A DNA stretch of 64,000 nucleotides from Voacanga thouarsii (GCA_026120185.1 JANUWF010001815.1:1302001-1366000); one strand, 5' to 3'. Positions 31,590-44,140 are shown, counted from the first letter of the stretch. Notes: a model not told the origin generated them from the sequence alone. Made by a program: numbers and translations.

Positions 31590-32692
31590 ATGCAAGAATA
31601 TGTAATTTAGACAAATATTCTTGAAGACATGACAATGAATCGCTTAGCAAGTATCACAATCAATTACTATCTTAGTATTATGAATGATTTAAAATAGACT
31701 AACTTCGTTTACAATCAATGGAATCACTATCTTCTAGTTAAATTAGTGAACATATTCTGTTTCAACCATTTTACTCAAAAGATGCATTAAATTTAATCCT
31801 CATATAAATCCCTATATTCTAGGTTACTTAAAGTATGAAATTAGTTAATGAATTTATATTCTAGCAATCATCAACTAATCTTTGATTACCCAAGTTTTTG
31901 GAAATTAATAACTTTTTAAAGCAAGTTAAGAGATAATAAATATGAAGTTAATTAAATTGAAAGAATTATCAACCTCTTTTAAAAGAAAGTTAACAAGATC
32001 AATTAACCAATTGATTTCTTAATTAAAACAAATAATCAAATACAAAGAAAAATCATCAATTGATCAAAAGACTAAATTAATTCAAGAAATCATGAATCCC
32101 AAAATAATGTCAAATTACAATGAAAACATCAATCACATAATTATTCTAGAAACAGAAAACAAAGTTAAAAGAAAGAACTCATAAACAAGCCATTATTCTT
32201 CTTCTTGATGAATTTCCTCTTTTTATGATTGATTGATAGCTTTGATCCTTAGATTCATATGTTTTCTTGGCTTAAATAAGCTCTAAAGATGCCAAAATTC
32301 GTTCCCTAAGAGTTTTAGGCCAAGTAGAAGTTGTAAAATACCAAAACTCTTAGGAAATTCCCAAATCTGCGCAAAAGAGGAAAATTTGCGGATTTGGAAT
32401 AGAATGGGGATGGCCCTAGCTGTGCTGGGCATGATGTGCTCTATTTATTTTCCCAATTCCCCTATTACAGTGTTGGGCCGGCATCGACTGTGCTCCTTAT
32501 GCCCAGCCCCACCCAGGCATTGCTCAGCGACGGGTTTTTTCATTATTTTTTCCTTTTTCTACAATAAAACACCAAAATACCTTTCTAAGGGTAAAATATC
32601 AAATATGAAAGAATATAATTGGTTATTATATCAAATGTATCACAAAACATCTACAAATAACTAGAAAATTATTGATGAATTTAGCCCCTATA
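31590..32692 (-). mobile_element. Antisense Athila-type LTR, truncated
   Basis: On the reverse strand the right end reads TATAGGGGCTAAATTC (32692 inward), matching the 5' end of the Athila-like LTR at 33910. Further in are a GC-rich island (GGGCCGGCATCGACTG at 32474) placed as in that LTR, and the CTTAGTATTATGAATGAT block equivalent to the Athila LTR's CTTGGCATCACGAAGGATT on the same strand. Most of it aligns with 51990-52260 plus 63294-64000. The inner end is not recognisable, so the element is truncated. Confidence 0.65.
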
Positions 32693-32853
32693 AGCAAAGT
32701 TGCTACATTATCTTGAATGAACTACTACTATTGATTTTTGACATTGTATTTTGTGATTTTTGCCCTGATCTGCCATTTTATACAAGAAAGTTAGTGCCTA
32801 ATGAAAATTAAGAGCGATATGATTGGTTTTCTCTTTTCAAGGTCTGACCTAAA

Positions 32854-33129
32854 GAGGTTGATAATTTCTTGGAAGGGAAGATAGCAGAGGAATGCAACAA
32901 ATATGGAATGGTGACTCGTGTCTTGATATTTGAGATAACATAACCAAATTTCTCTATAGGTGAAGCAGTCAGAATCATTATTTAGTTTGAGAAAGTAGAA
33001 CAAGCAACTAAAGCTCTTATTGATCTTGAAGGTTGCTTCTTAGGTGGGAAAGTGGCCTGCTTCTATAACGAAGAGAGATTTGGAAATAATGAGTTGGCTT
33101 TCTTACTAGGAGAAATCTCGAGTTTTTGA
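32854..33129 (+). pseudogene. DRT111/SPF45-like splicing factor, UHM/RRM fragment
   Basis: The frame from GAG at 32854 reads EVDNFLEGKIAEECNKYG, then TRVLIFEIT, GEAVRI, ATKALIDLEG, and CFYNEERFGNNELAF. This is the C-terminal UHM-type RRM of plant DRT111 (SPF45 homologue), a spliceosomal and DNA-repair-associated protein. In-frame stops fall at 32941 and 32983, and probably just upstream in the PKEVD lead-in. The sequence is continuous where a gene would be expected to have introns, so it may be a retroposed or captured fragment. The N-terminal and G-patch parts are absent. It cannot encode a working protein. Confidence 0.75.
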
Positions 33130-33904
33130 TATTGAATATGGGTATTACCCTACATGAAATATGCTCCACCCTTTGCTTTGCAATTGCTTGATGGCTGAGA
33201 TTTTGGTTTGATGTCTACTTTTATATGGCTGAGCTTCTTATTTCTCTATGGTTTTCTTACTTGCGGCCATGGTTTTCACCCATACTGAAACTATGTAATA
33301 ATTATTTCTCTCTCTTTTGCTCTCTCCATTCTTCCTCTACAGTATCCTCCACAAATGTTCCACCTTAAAATCTGTGTCAATTTAGTGAATGAATCATCAG
33401 TATTCGTTGCTCTTTGGTTTGCTTTTCAATTCTTATAAATTTCGTTTTCTAATCTGTGGTAAGGTTGGGAGAACACTCATATATAGATGTGAGTGGTTAG
33501 ATTGTGAAGATGTGGTAGTGGAACAATGATAAGCTGACATTCTCTTTTTTTTCATCATTAACAACTGAATTCATAACATTTCTTTGTTCTTTGTGCTTTT
33601 TCCTTTATATACACATTAATAATATTCTACTATTTTTTAATTTACTCCCTATGTTTTTCTATTTCTGTGAATTCCTTTTTCATTTCTGTAGATTTTTGCA
33701 AGACTTTGTGTTGAAAGGCGCCGTGTATTTTATTCATAACATTTGTCTCAGGTGTTGAATTATTTCATGCATTATTGTTTCCCCTATTCTTTTTCAGATT
33801 GCTAGAAGTAAGAAGAGGGAAGCTACTGGGTAGGCTTTTCATGCTACTACTCTGAGACTTATTGGTTTTACTGAGGAAAAAGATATTGGAGATAACAAGA
33901 GTGA
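33130..33904. other. Flank of the pseudogene, no clear gene
   Basis: AT-rich. From 33799 a stretch after a T-rich tract and CAG looks exon-like (one frame reads IARSKKREATG then a stop). I cannot assign it. TGCTT at 33905-33909 is the left target duplication of the Athila-like element. Confidence 0.4.
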
Positions 33905-33909
33905 TGCTT

Positions 33910-35434
33910 TGATAGGGGCAAAATTAGTCAAACTTTTCCTAATTATTTGAGGTTCTTTTCTGATACATTTTATTCAATAACTAGCTATATTCCTTCATGT
34001 TTGAGATTTTACCCTTAGAAAGGTATTTTGTTCATTATTACAGATTTTTGGAGAAAAACGAAACAAAAATGTCGCAAAACAGAGAAGAGGCGACGCCGGC
34101 TAGGGTACTGGAACCGGAGCCGGCCATGCACTGATGACATAAACTTCAAAGTGACAAAAAAAAAATGGTTAGAACACAGTGAAATGAAGTGGCACCGGCT
34201 GCATTCTGGAATACATTGTGCAGAATTTGAAAAATCGGTGAACGAGTAGAGAACCAGAACACAATTGGTGCCGGCTCTAGTAGCCAAGGTGGCACTGGCT
34301 GTGCTCTGAGGGAAAGGCGGAGCTTTGATTTTTTTTACGTGATTTTTGGTAATCTGTGGAGTTTTAGTACTTTCCTACTTCTACTAGGCCCAGAACATTA
34401 CACCAATGAGTTTAGGCACTTCCCAAACCTATAAATAGATGGAAAACACAAAGGAAAAGGGTAGAATTCATTGATTATCGTAGAAAATCACTCAAATCAA
34501 ATGAGGAATTCTTCAATTCAAGGAGGGTTGTGCAAGAAGGTCTTCAAAGGAAGAAGAAAGAGGCTTGTCTTTGAGTGCTTTCTTTTACTTTGGTTTCTTT
34601 TTCTTGAACAATGATGTGTTAATTGTTTTATTGTAATTTGACATTGTTTTAGATATTCATAATATTTAGAGTTATTTGATATTTTGATTAATTGGTTGTT
34701 CTTCTTGGTATTTAATTACTTGAGCTTATTACGAGATTAATTGATTGGTTCTTTCCATTAATTCACTGAGACCAAATGGGTTGATGGTGGTTTCAATTTA
34801 TTAATTTCATATTTGTTGTCTGTTAACTCGTCGAGACCAAGTGGGTTAATTAATGAGGACTAGGTAATTAAAGGTTAATTGATGTTTGCCGAGACCAAGG
34901 ATTCATTGGTTAATTTTATATTTTAAATTCGCCGAAACCAAGGAAATTTAATTAAGGATTGTGTTTAATGCATCTTTTGGATGAATTAGTTGAGACGAGA
35001 CCAAGTGATTCTAATTTTTCTAGAAGGTAGTGATTCAATGGAATGACCAAAGAAGTGAATCTATCTTAATCCTTCGTGATGCCAAGAGAATAATTAGTTA
35101 TGATAATGATTAAGTACTTTAAGATCATGTTTGTCAAAATAATGGCTTGAGTTACATAATTCTCCATCCTTGACATGTATATATTATATTATATTATTTT
35201 ATTTTATTTTTCCTTTTTATTTATTTTCACTTTATTGAGTCGGTTAAATAATGAAAGACAGGTGATTAATGTATACTTGTTCCTGGAGGATCGACACTCG
35301 TTTGAACCTTATGCTATATTAATGATAAGTACGCTTGCTCATATGTGTAATTTAGGGTTAACGTTTTAATTTAAACTTGATTAGGAATATGCTTATTTTT
35401 ATATGATTTTTTATACCCAAATCCATACGCATCA
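33910..35434 (+). repeat. 5' LTR of the Athila-like element (1,525 bp)
   Basis: Holds a CpG-rich island at 34090-34310 (GACGCCGGCTAGGG, GAACCGGAGCCGGCC, GGTGCCGGCTC) and a TATA box TATAAATA at 34430. Downstream are repeated GAGACCAAG phrases (34769, 34834, 34888, 34990). Confidence 0.92.
34430..34437 (+). promoter_or_regulatory. Probable TATA box of Athila-like 5' LTR
   Basis: TATAAATA, conserved at 50609-50616 in the 3' LTR; transcription would start ~30 bp downstream. Confidence 0.6.
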
Positions 35435-35436
35435 AG

Positions 35437-35460
35437 TTTTCGACGCCGCTGCCAGGGAAC
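35437..35460 (+). other. Primer-binding site of the Athila-like element
   Basis: TTTTCGACGCCGCTGCCAGGG immediately follows the 5' LTR. It is a decayed form of the TGGCGCCGTTGCCGGGG site complementary to tRNA-Asp that is used by Athila/Tat elements. Confidence 0.75.
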
Positions 35461-35632
35461 AAAATCATGAAAGCTTGGATTTTGTTAATTTAACCATGTA
35501 AATATGTAAATACTTAAATATGTAAATTATGTACAATTTTTCTCTCCGCAAAAAGGTGCTATCTTTGGTATCTTGTGTATATATGTATACCCTTGTAACC
35601 TACTAACTTTGATTATGTTCTACTAACTAATT

Positions 35633-37171
35633 TTGTATTCTTTTAATTTTATTTTAATCATTAATTCTGTATCTAACTTGGCTCTATGTTCAGGAGCAAT
35701 GACGAATTGGAATCTGAGGCAGTACCTCCATTGCACTTCTAAGATGACACACGCAGCACCAGAATCAGCAAAGCTCGAAACCAAAATTGGAAAATTTGTT
35801 GTTCATGTCACGAGGCGGTTCCAAGAAATAGATTTCACCTTTGAGAAATTCTAAGCAATGATCCACAACATGGAACAACAAATCTAGTTTTTTAAGGACA
35901 TGGGGATAAAATCTCACAAACTAACCCCAATAGCCATTGTGGAAATAGCTGTTGTCATATTGCGAGGTGGAAAAGAGTTGCCAGACATTACAGATGGCAA
36001 CCGGCGCTGGCTGGAAGAAGAGAACCGGCGCCGACTACCCGGTAACCCAGAGACCAAGCCACCTAGAACTGAACTGGAGCCAGCCAAAGCACTGGAACCG
36101 ACGCCAGCTATCCCCTGTCCAGCTTTCGAAAATCCCACTTTTCAGCCTAAAATACCGTATCCTACCCGGCTACATAAAGCCCGAAAAGATGCTCAATTCG
36201 ATAAATTCCTTAAAGTATTCAAACAACTACACATAAACATCCCCCTCAGTGAAGGTTTAATTCACATGCCCAAATACGCTAAATTTCTTAAAAGTATGCT
36301 CGTCAACAAAAAGCGATTGGAAGAATTGTCCACAGTGATCCTAAATGAAGAATGCTTAGCTATATTGCAAGACAAACCGAATTTGCCACATAAAGAAAAT
36401 GATCTAGGGAGTTTCTCTATCCCATATTTAATTGGCACTCTTCATATCTGTAATGCATTAGCCGATCTAGGTGTTAGCATTAATTTATTACCCTATAAAA
36501 CATTTAAAAGGCTAGTCCTAGGAGAACCACAGCCCACTAGGATGAGTATTCAACTCACGGATAGATCCATCAAATATCCTAGGGGTGTAATAGAAGATAT
36601 GTTGGTAAAAGTTGATAAATTCATATTTTTAGTGGATTTTGTTATTCTTGACATGGATGAAGATTCTAAAGTCCCTCTATTCCTAGGTAGACCATTCCTA
36701 GCTACAACAAAAGTGTTAATCGATGTTCATAGGGAGAGGTTGACGCTTAGGGTTGGGGATAAAGAAGTAGTGATTCAAATCCACAAGAGCATGCAACACC
36801 CGTTGTCTTCTGATGATTCTTGTTTAAGAATTGATATTCTTGACGGACCTATTTTTGAGTTAATGCAGGAATCCATTAAGGAAGAGTTGATGGAAACATC
36901 AATGGCGTATCCAGAGGAAGTTCACAATGAGGATGGGATGAATAAGGTGGAAATTGAGAAAAGCAGTTTGGGAAGAATGAAATCATTCATAGAAGATCCT
37001 CCTGAATTGGACCTAAAAGACCTGCCTAAGTATTTGGAATATGTGTTCTTGTCTAAAGGAAATAAATTGCCTGTGATCATTGCTAAAAATCTCAATGCAG
37101 AACAAAAGACCAAATTAGTAAGTATGTTGGGAAAATATAAGGGAGTTATGGAAAATATAAAGGAGTTATAG
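35633..37171 (+). pseudogene. Athila-like gag remnant and protease region
   Basis: A fragment at 35700-35853 (NWNLRQYL... RRFQEIDFTFE) and the 423-codon ORF at 35900-37171 are what remains of gag plus protease. Most of the expected gag (matrix/capsid, zinc knuckle) is missing, so an internal deletion is likely. The ORF has a CpG-rich, Pro/Arg/Glu-rich insert (residues ~35-75), then PYPTRLHKARKDAQFDKFL and FKQLHINIPL (about residues 90-115), then the aspartic protease region: LADLGVSINLLP (about residues 192-203), KVDKFIFLVDFVILD and LFLGRPFLAT. The protease core has Val where Ala is usual (DLGVS). A 20-bp tandem duplication at 37131-37170 shifts the frame out of RT. Confidence 0.85.
37131..37170 (+). 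repeat. 20-bp tandem duplication breaking the gag-pol frame
   Basis: GAAAATATAAGGGAGTTATG (37131) is followed by GAAAATATAAAGGAGTTATA (37151). Twenty bases is not a multiple of three, so the protease and RT frames are separated here. Confidence 0.9.
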
Positions 37172-38545
37172 CTTGGAAGATCACTGATATTAAGGGCATT
37201 AGTCCATCCTTCTGCACTCACAAAATTTTGATGAAAGAAGATGCAAAACCCGTAGTGCAACCCCAATATAGGTTGAACCCGCATATGAGTGAAGTGGTAA
37301 AAGGTGAGGTGGTTAAGCTCTTAGATTCAAGCATCATTTACCCTATTTCTAATAGTGTTTGGGTGAGTCCTACTTAAGTAGTACCAAAGAAGGGAGGAAT
37401 GACAGTGAGTCCTAATGATAAAAATGAGCTAGTCCCTATGAGATTGGTCACGGGTTGGAGGTTTTGCATAAATTATAGGATGCTAAACAAAGTCACTAGA
37501 AAAGATCACTTCCCTCTCATTTTCATTGACCAAATATTGGAACGATTAGCCGGACATGAGTATTATTGTTTCTTGGATGGGTTTTCTGGCTACCTACAAT
37601 TCCCTATGGCTCCAGAGGACTAAGAAAAAACCACTTTTACGTGTCCATATGATACTTTTGCATATCGTCGGATGCTGTTTGGTCTTTGCAATGGTCCCGG
37701 AACATTCCAAAGGTGTATGATAGCTATATTTGAAGGACTCGTGGGGGACATCATGGAAGTATTTATGGATGATTTTTCAGTCTTTGGTGATTCATTTGAC
37801 TTGTGCTTATCTAATCTTGAAAAGGTACTAGCAAGGTGTGAAGAGACTAACCTCATACTTAATTGGGAAAAATGTTACTTTACGGTGTAAGAAGGTATTG
37901 TGTTGGAGCATAAAATCTCAAGAAAATGTATAGAAGTCGATAGGGCCAAAATTGAAACAATTGAGAAGTTGCCTCCCATTACTTCGGTAAAAGCTATAAA
38001 GAGCTTTCTTGGTCATGTAGGTTTTTACAGAAGGTTTATCTTAGACTTCTCAAAAATTTCAAAACCTCTTACCTCTCTACTTGAAAAGGATGCTGTGTTT
38101 AATTTTGATGATCAATGTCTCAACGCTTTTACCATACTTAAAGCAAAGTTGATTAGTTCACCCATTTTAATCACACCTGATTGGTCTTTTCTCTTTGAAC
38201 TCATGCGTGACAGGACCCAGTGTTTTCCAACCTATATACTATGAGAGCAAGACTTTAACGGATGCACAGGAAAACTACACAACAACGGAGAAAGAATTAC
38301 TTGCCACAGTGTTTTCCTTTAATAAATTTCGTTCTTATTTTATTCTATCCAAAGTCATTATTTATACGGACCATTCGGCCCTGAAGTACCTACTAACCAA
38401 ACATGATTCCAAATCAAGATTGATAAGATGGGTTCTATTATTGCAGGAATTTGATTTAGAGATTAGCGACAAAAAGGGTGTGAAAAACTTAGCTGCGGAT
38501 CACTTGTCAAGATTAGATAATCCAAATTTGGAATCCTTGATATAA
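37172..38545 (+). pseudogene. Athila-like reverse transcriptase and RNase H
   Basis: After the frameshift the RT continues: WKITDIKGISPSFC (37182), WRFCINYRMLNKVT (37459), FLDGFSGYLQFPMAPED (37570), MLFGLCNGPGTFQR (37672), FMDD at 37762-37773, FLGHVGFYRRFI (38008). Stops at 37375, 37621 and 37888. RNase H resumes in another frame (38195-38545) with [30 protein letters not shown] and AADHLSRLD. The segment expected to carry the first RNase H catalytic Asp is missing at about 38205-38220, evidently a short deletion. Non-functional. Confidence 0.9.
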
Positions 38546-39182
38546 GAGGACATCGATGACACTTTTCCAGATGAGCAACTCTTGCTCATAGAAGGTGAGC
38601 TTCCAAACACCCCATGGTTCACCGACTTTGCTAATTACTTGGTTGCAGGAATTACTCCAAAACATCTCTCGATGCAACAAAAGAAGAAATTCCTCTCTGA
38701 TGTACAATATTACTTTTGGGAAGACCTATATTTGTATAAGTGTTGTGCAGACCAAATCATTCATAGATGCGTGGATTTTAGGGAAGGAGAAGATATTCTA
38801 AGACATTGTCATGAAGGATTTACTGGAGGCCACTATTAAGCCAACAACACTGCACGAAAGGTGCTCAATGTCGGATTCTATTGGCACACGTTGTTCAAAG
38901 ATGCCTACAGGTTTGTCCCAAGTTGTGATAGGTGTCAACGTACAGGTAACCTCTCTAAATCTAATGAGATGCCATTACAAATTTTTCAAACTTGTGAAGT
39001 ATTTGACTATTCAGGGATAGACTTCATGGGTCCTTTTCCTAGTTGTTTGGGGAATAAATACATTTTGGTACCAGTGGATTATAGTTCTCAATGGGTAGAA
39101 GCTCAAGATTTACCTACTAATGATGCAAGGGTTGTGGTAAAATTTCTAAAAACGCTGTTCACCCGTTTTGGTGTACCTAAGG
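38546..39182 (+). pseudogene. Athila-like integrase, part 1
   Basis: Includes the zinc-binding region (HCHEGFTGGHY, a stop at 38837, then CDRCQRTGNL), the first catalytic Asp in GIDFMGPFPSC (~39013), and KTLFTRFGVPK. It is then cut at 39182 by family T copy C. TAAGG (39178-39182) is the left target duplication. Confidence 0.9.
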
Positions 39183-41423
39183 TGTAACACCCCGGGAAAA
39201 CCTAGGCCCGCCAGGGCCAGGGATGTCGCCCCGTCCAAAGGACAAGGGTTCTTTATAACTAGGTCACAAATAAAAATTGCTAGAATAAATAATACTCAAG
39301 CTAAAAGAATTTATTACAACCCAAAAATACTTCAAAAGTACATCCATGAAATTCCAAAACAAAAACCATAATTAAAATCATCCACACTCGTCTCCCAAAG
39401 CAGTACATAAAATAAAAAAAAACACATTTTCTTCCAGGATAGCTACTCACCCACAACAGGATCAACTTGAAATCATGATAAAATGTGGTGAGACAGAAAT
39501 CTCAGTAAGTCCGTGTGTGCTTTGGGTGTTTAGTGGAAACAGTTCATGGATGCAAAGTGTGAAATCTTTATAAGAAAAACATTGGCAAGCAATAAACATT
39601 AGTCAAAAGCAAGAGTGGCGTTTTGGCTCTTCTAGCCATACATAAGTAATGAAATCAACCACTCGAAAGAAAGGGATATGGGTTACCATACTTTGGGCCC
39701 CATAACCGGTCAGAATGCCTAACACGTTGTGCAGACTGACAAAGGTAGGTGATCGGCCTATTGGGCAAGATACTCCTTCTCTATACCCAAACAACCACCG
39801 GGTGTCCATTCCGGCAAAAACACAGTCACTTGACTGAAACAAAATAAACTGCTAGCTCGGACCGGCACGACTCACTAGAACTGGCATCTTATCCGGGAAG
39901 GACTCACCCTAAGAGGTGGCCACCTACTGAGAGACTCACCCTAACCCTTCAAAGACTAGTCCTAGTAGTCCACCTTTATTGAGTACTCAACGACATTCCC
40001 CACTTGGGATAAAATGAACAAAGCATTGTTCTTTATGAAAATAACAATTTGAGGGTTTCCAAAGCTTTGGGAGAAATTAGTTTTAGAAAGAGTTTCAAGT
40101 TTGGAAAAATCTGCCCAAAGACTTTTAAATAATTTTAAGCGTTGGAATTAATGATGAATTCAACCCTCAATTGCTTTCAAATAACCGAGTGCCCTTGCAC
40201 TCCACATTTGGCTTGCCATAAGGAAATCATTTCACATCAATCAGGTTTTATGCAGGAGCTTACCTGATTCTTGCTCACAACAACAAGGTCTCGAACAGCT
40301 GACCTAACCCCACATGGGCAAATACAAATCTTAATCAGATTCAAACCACAATCCACTTCCTCAGTTTTAAATCAACTCAATTCACTACTACCATGATCCT
40401 AGTGTCCCAAGCTTTAAGGCAAATCAATAATTGAATAGGTTTATAAGCTAAGTTTAATTCGTTATTTAAAATAATTAATGGATTAGGAAATAAATTCTAT
40501 TAAGTTGAAAGTTCAACTCTTGTTAAGCAAAATTTAGAGTTTATTTGATCAAGAGTCAAAGGTGGTACTAGGTAAAATAGTGATTTAATGATAGCTTAGT
40601 TGTTAGAAAATAATTGATAGCTAAAAATAGTTAAGATTAAATTTAATAAGTCTTTCTTGGAAAATAATAAGTAAATCTTTAAGGGTTTTGATCTAGTAAA
40701 TATTTTATTAAGTATAAATCTTTTTCATAAAGCTTTAATTAATTTGCTTTATTTTAAATAATATTTATTTATTTTATTTTCTAGAACAATCATTATTTAT
40801 TTGACTAAAATATCCTTTACATATATTATAATTCCAAATCTACCCTTCCTAGGGTTTTCGAAATTCTTTAGCAAAACTTATTAGTAAATATTTTATTCAT
40901 GAAGTAAAATTTGCTTAGGGACAACTAGATCTAGGCATAGGCATAAACATGATTTGACATAGGCATAGATCTAAATTTATTATTACATGATTTAACCTCT
41001 ACTAGCATAAACATGATCATGGCTTCAAAATCTAATTATGCATATAAATCCTATTCACCCATGGTGACATAATCTCTAGCAAGCTTCATCACAAATACTA
41101 CCTATGACATGCATCAAATCTCAACTCATCATTAAATCCACCAACATAATCCATCCATGCATAAATTCCATCTCCTTCACAATCATACATATACTCATGC
41201 TTCAATCAACAACATCACATACACAAACCCATCGCGATTCATCAACCTAGCGACATGATTCTAAATTTTGAAAAAGAGGATTGAAGGTACTTACTTGATT
41301 GATGAATGACTTGAAGGAGTTTAGAGAAGATCTCAACCCCTAGATGGCTAATCTTGTTCAAGAAGGGTGGCGAAAGCATGGTCATGTGAAAAGAGACCAT
41401 TCGGCCAAGGGAGGAAATTTCGG

Positions 41424-41459
<36 letters not shown>

Positions 41460-43416
41460 AGAAGAAGAAGAGATCATTAGCATGCTTATTCATATAGGTT
41501 TTCATTAGAGATTAAGTTTGAAGAGGATGAAGTTGTTAGAATAAGTTTACCTTGAAGATGTTCTTGTTCTTCACAGAAATTTCTGCTTTTTGATCTAAAG
41601 TAGCAAGATGATTTGTGGAGTTTGATGTTGATAAGGGCGTTGATGAATTCACAGCAAGGAGTAGATCAAATCTGGAGATTTTCGTGAGGGTTTGAAGTGG
41701 TTTGGAGGGGTATTAGGTGTGGAGAAGGAGTAGGTGTTCTTGGTGTAGTGTGTGTGTGTGTGTTCTTGTTGCTTGAAGAAAATCGAGAGAGAGAGAGAAG
41801 AGAAACTGCCGATTTTTTTGAGGAGTTGTGGCTGGCGAAATTTTGTAGGGTTTAGGGAGTGACTTCTCTGATTTGGAAGGGAAAGGAAAGACTAATTGTT
41901 ACAATCCTTGAAGAATATTTTTAGGAAGAGAATTTGGAAACTAGATATTCCAAGAATATCTTGATTTTTCTGGACAGCTTTGAAGTCACCTATGGCCGAC
42001 TAGATTGTGCAGTTTTCTGGGGAATTAAAGCTGGTTAAAGGAGGCTTGTGATGGCCGAAACTAGGGTGCACAATGGTGGAGAAGATGTCTGATCAATTGA
42101 GCAAAATTTTATGGAAAGTTGTTAAACAAGATGGCTGAAATTTTGGAAAGTAATCAAGCTAAATTGCAGGGATTTGGTTGAGAGATTTTCGGTCAGCCAT
42201 GGAGGGAATTTCGTGCAGAAACTTCAGGGAACAATGGAGCTCTATTAATGGAGGTTTAAGGGAGGTTTTCACAGAAGTAGGTTGGGGTTTTCAGTCGAAA
42301 CAAAATAGGAAACAAGCTGGACAAAAATTCTGCTCAGGAATTTCGCTGAACAGAAATTTTCTGGCAGAATTTTCGTCTGCCATTTCCAGCAGATTTGCAG
42401 CGAGTTTTGAAGGAGATTTCAGGGGTATTCAAGGCTGGTTTCCAGCCTTCTTTATGGAGGAAAAACATGGCTAAGGTGCTGCACAAAATCTGGGAGAAAA
42501 CAGCTTGGTTTGGAGCTCACAAAGCTGATTTTCGTACAGGAATTTTTCCTGTTTTGCTCCAGCTTGTGCAGTCCGAATTTGGGCAAAAACTTTCAGGTTT
42601 CAACTGATCCTAAAGACCATTTTTCTGGTAGCATTTGGGAGGGAATGTGAGCTAGAATTTTCGACCTTTTGAAGGTACAACAGGCTGGAAAATTTCAGCT
42701 CATTTCATGAAGATAGATGAACTAAGTTAGAGGAAAAATTTCAGCAAGCTTTCAAGAGGGATTTTCCTCTTGAATTTTTCCCACAAATCATTTACAATTT
42801 CCAAACCATGAGAAGCCTTTTACTAGGACATTTTGATCCTAAAAGACCTTAGTCCTCTACTGAATTTTCTGGAAAGGAAAAGGATAGAACACCTTGATCA
42901 AACTAAGGAGTTGGAAATTAAGAAAAGCTAAAGATCAAGGGAGAATGAATTCCCTTTAGGCATTTCGCGAAGAACAAAAGAGTGAAGTGAGAATTATCCT
43001 AACATGTATCTCCTAGGACATCATCACCACATTGATCTAGGCCCTCATGGCCGAAACCATCCTTTTCCAAGCAAAATAAAATTTACTCAAGCTAAAGCTT
43101 CTATGATGGACTTTGAACCTTAGACCTCAAGAATTAATTTCAAGGCTCTAACCACTAAACCACAACAACGCTTGTTCCTATTTCTACTAGAAAAATTATT
43201 TCCTATTCAATCCACAAGCTATCTCCTTATTTTCACCTCGGGCAAAAATTACCATTTTGCCCCTCTCACACATCACTCACCAACAAGACTTCAAGCTAAT
43301 AAAAATCAAATTCAAAGCACATAGAAATCATATGAAAACATGTTTAATCATGAAATAAAGTATGATATGCATCCCAACCCCCTTACTCTAAGGTTAGTCT
43401 TGACTGGGGTTTCACA
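39183..43416 (-). mobile_element. Family T solo-LTR-like element, copy C (4,234 bp)
   Basis: Ends TGTAACACCCC (39183) and GGGGTTTCACA (to 43416); target duplication TAAGG at 39178-39182 and 43417-43421. Excision restores the integrase reading frame across the junction (VPK then [10 protein letters not shown]), which proves the boundaries. It aligns with copy B along its length: same length, same GA run (41430-41460), same CCAGCCTTCTTTATGGAGG phrase (42449). No coding region; its ORFs are chance. Confidence 0.85.
43108..43170 (-). other. tRNA-like A-box/B-box pair in copy C
   Basis: Minus strand: TGGTTTAGTGGTTAGAGCC then AGGTTCAAAGTCC. Matches the pair in copy B at the same distance from the element end. 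Confidence 0.5.
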
Positions 43417-43421
43417 TAAGG

Positions 43422-44140
43422 TACTTATTAGTGATAGGGAGACTCATTTTTGTAATGCACAAATGGATAAAGTTCTCAAACATTTAGGAGTGAACCACAG
43501 GTTTGCCACCCCCTATCATCCCCAAACGAGTGGACAGGTTGAAGTAGTTAATAGGAAAATCAAAAGAATCTTGGAAAAAACTGTTAACCATACTAGAAAG
43601 GATTGGAGTTGAAAATTAGACGACACTCTTTGGGCATATAGGATAGCTTTTAAGACCCCAATAGACACAACTGCTTTTTGGTTAGTCTATGGGAAAGCAT
43701 GCCGTTTATCTATAGAGATTGGGCATAAGGCTTATTGAGCTATTAAACTTGTTAATCTTGATCTTGAGTCAGCTGGTAAGTCCAGATTACTTCAACTCAC
43801 CGCCTTGGAAGAATTGCAAGTGGATGCTTATGATAATTCAATGCGCTATAAGGAGAAGGTCAAAAAGTGGCACGATAAGCATATCAATCATCAACACAGA
43901 TTAGAAAAGGGCGATCAAGTGTTGCTATTTAATTCTCGCTTGAAACTTTTTTCGGGAAAATTAAAATCGAGGTGGTCGAGACCGTTCACTGTAAGTAAGA
44001 TATTCCCTTTTGGCACCCTCAAAATTACTCACCCTACTCGGGGAACATTCAAAGTCAATGGCAATCGCGTGAAATGCTATGTGGGTGAAGGTCATAACAA
44101 CTCCGAGCAGGTGGAGATGCTCTTCGACACTACCCTATAA
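43422..44140 (+). pseudogene. Athila-like integrase, part 2
   Basis: Continues with the second catalytic Asp in LISDRETHF (~43427) and the Glu in [11 protein letters not shown] (~43540), so the D-D-E triad is intact though the gene is split. A stop at 43610 and shifts near 43735-43800 follow. The C-terminal DNA-binding part runs 43805-44140 (HRLEKGDQVLLFNSRL; KSRWSRPFTV; VNGNRVKCY), ending at a genuine pol stop at 44138-44140. Confidence 0.9.

Noticed and set aside
33799..33904. Possible exon after a T-rich tract and CAG
   Set aside because: Only ~35 codons with a stop and no recognisable similarity.
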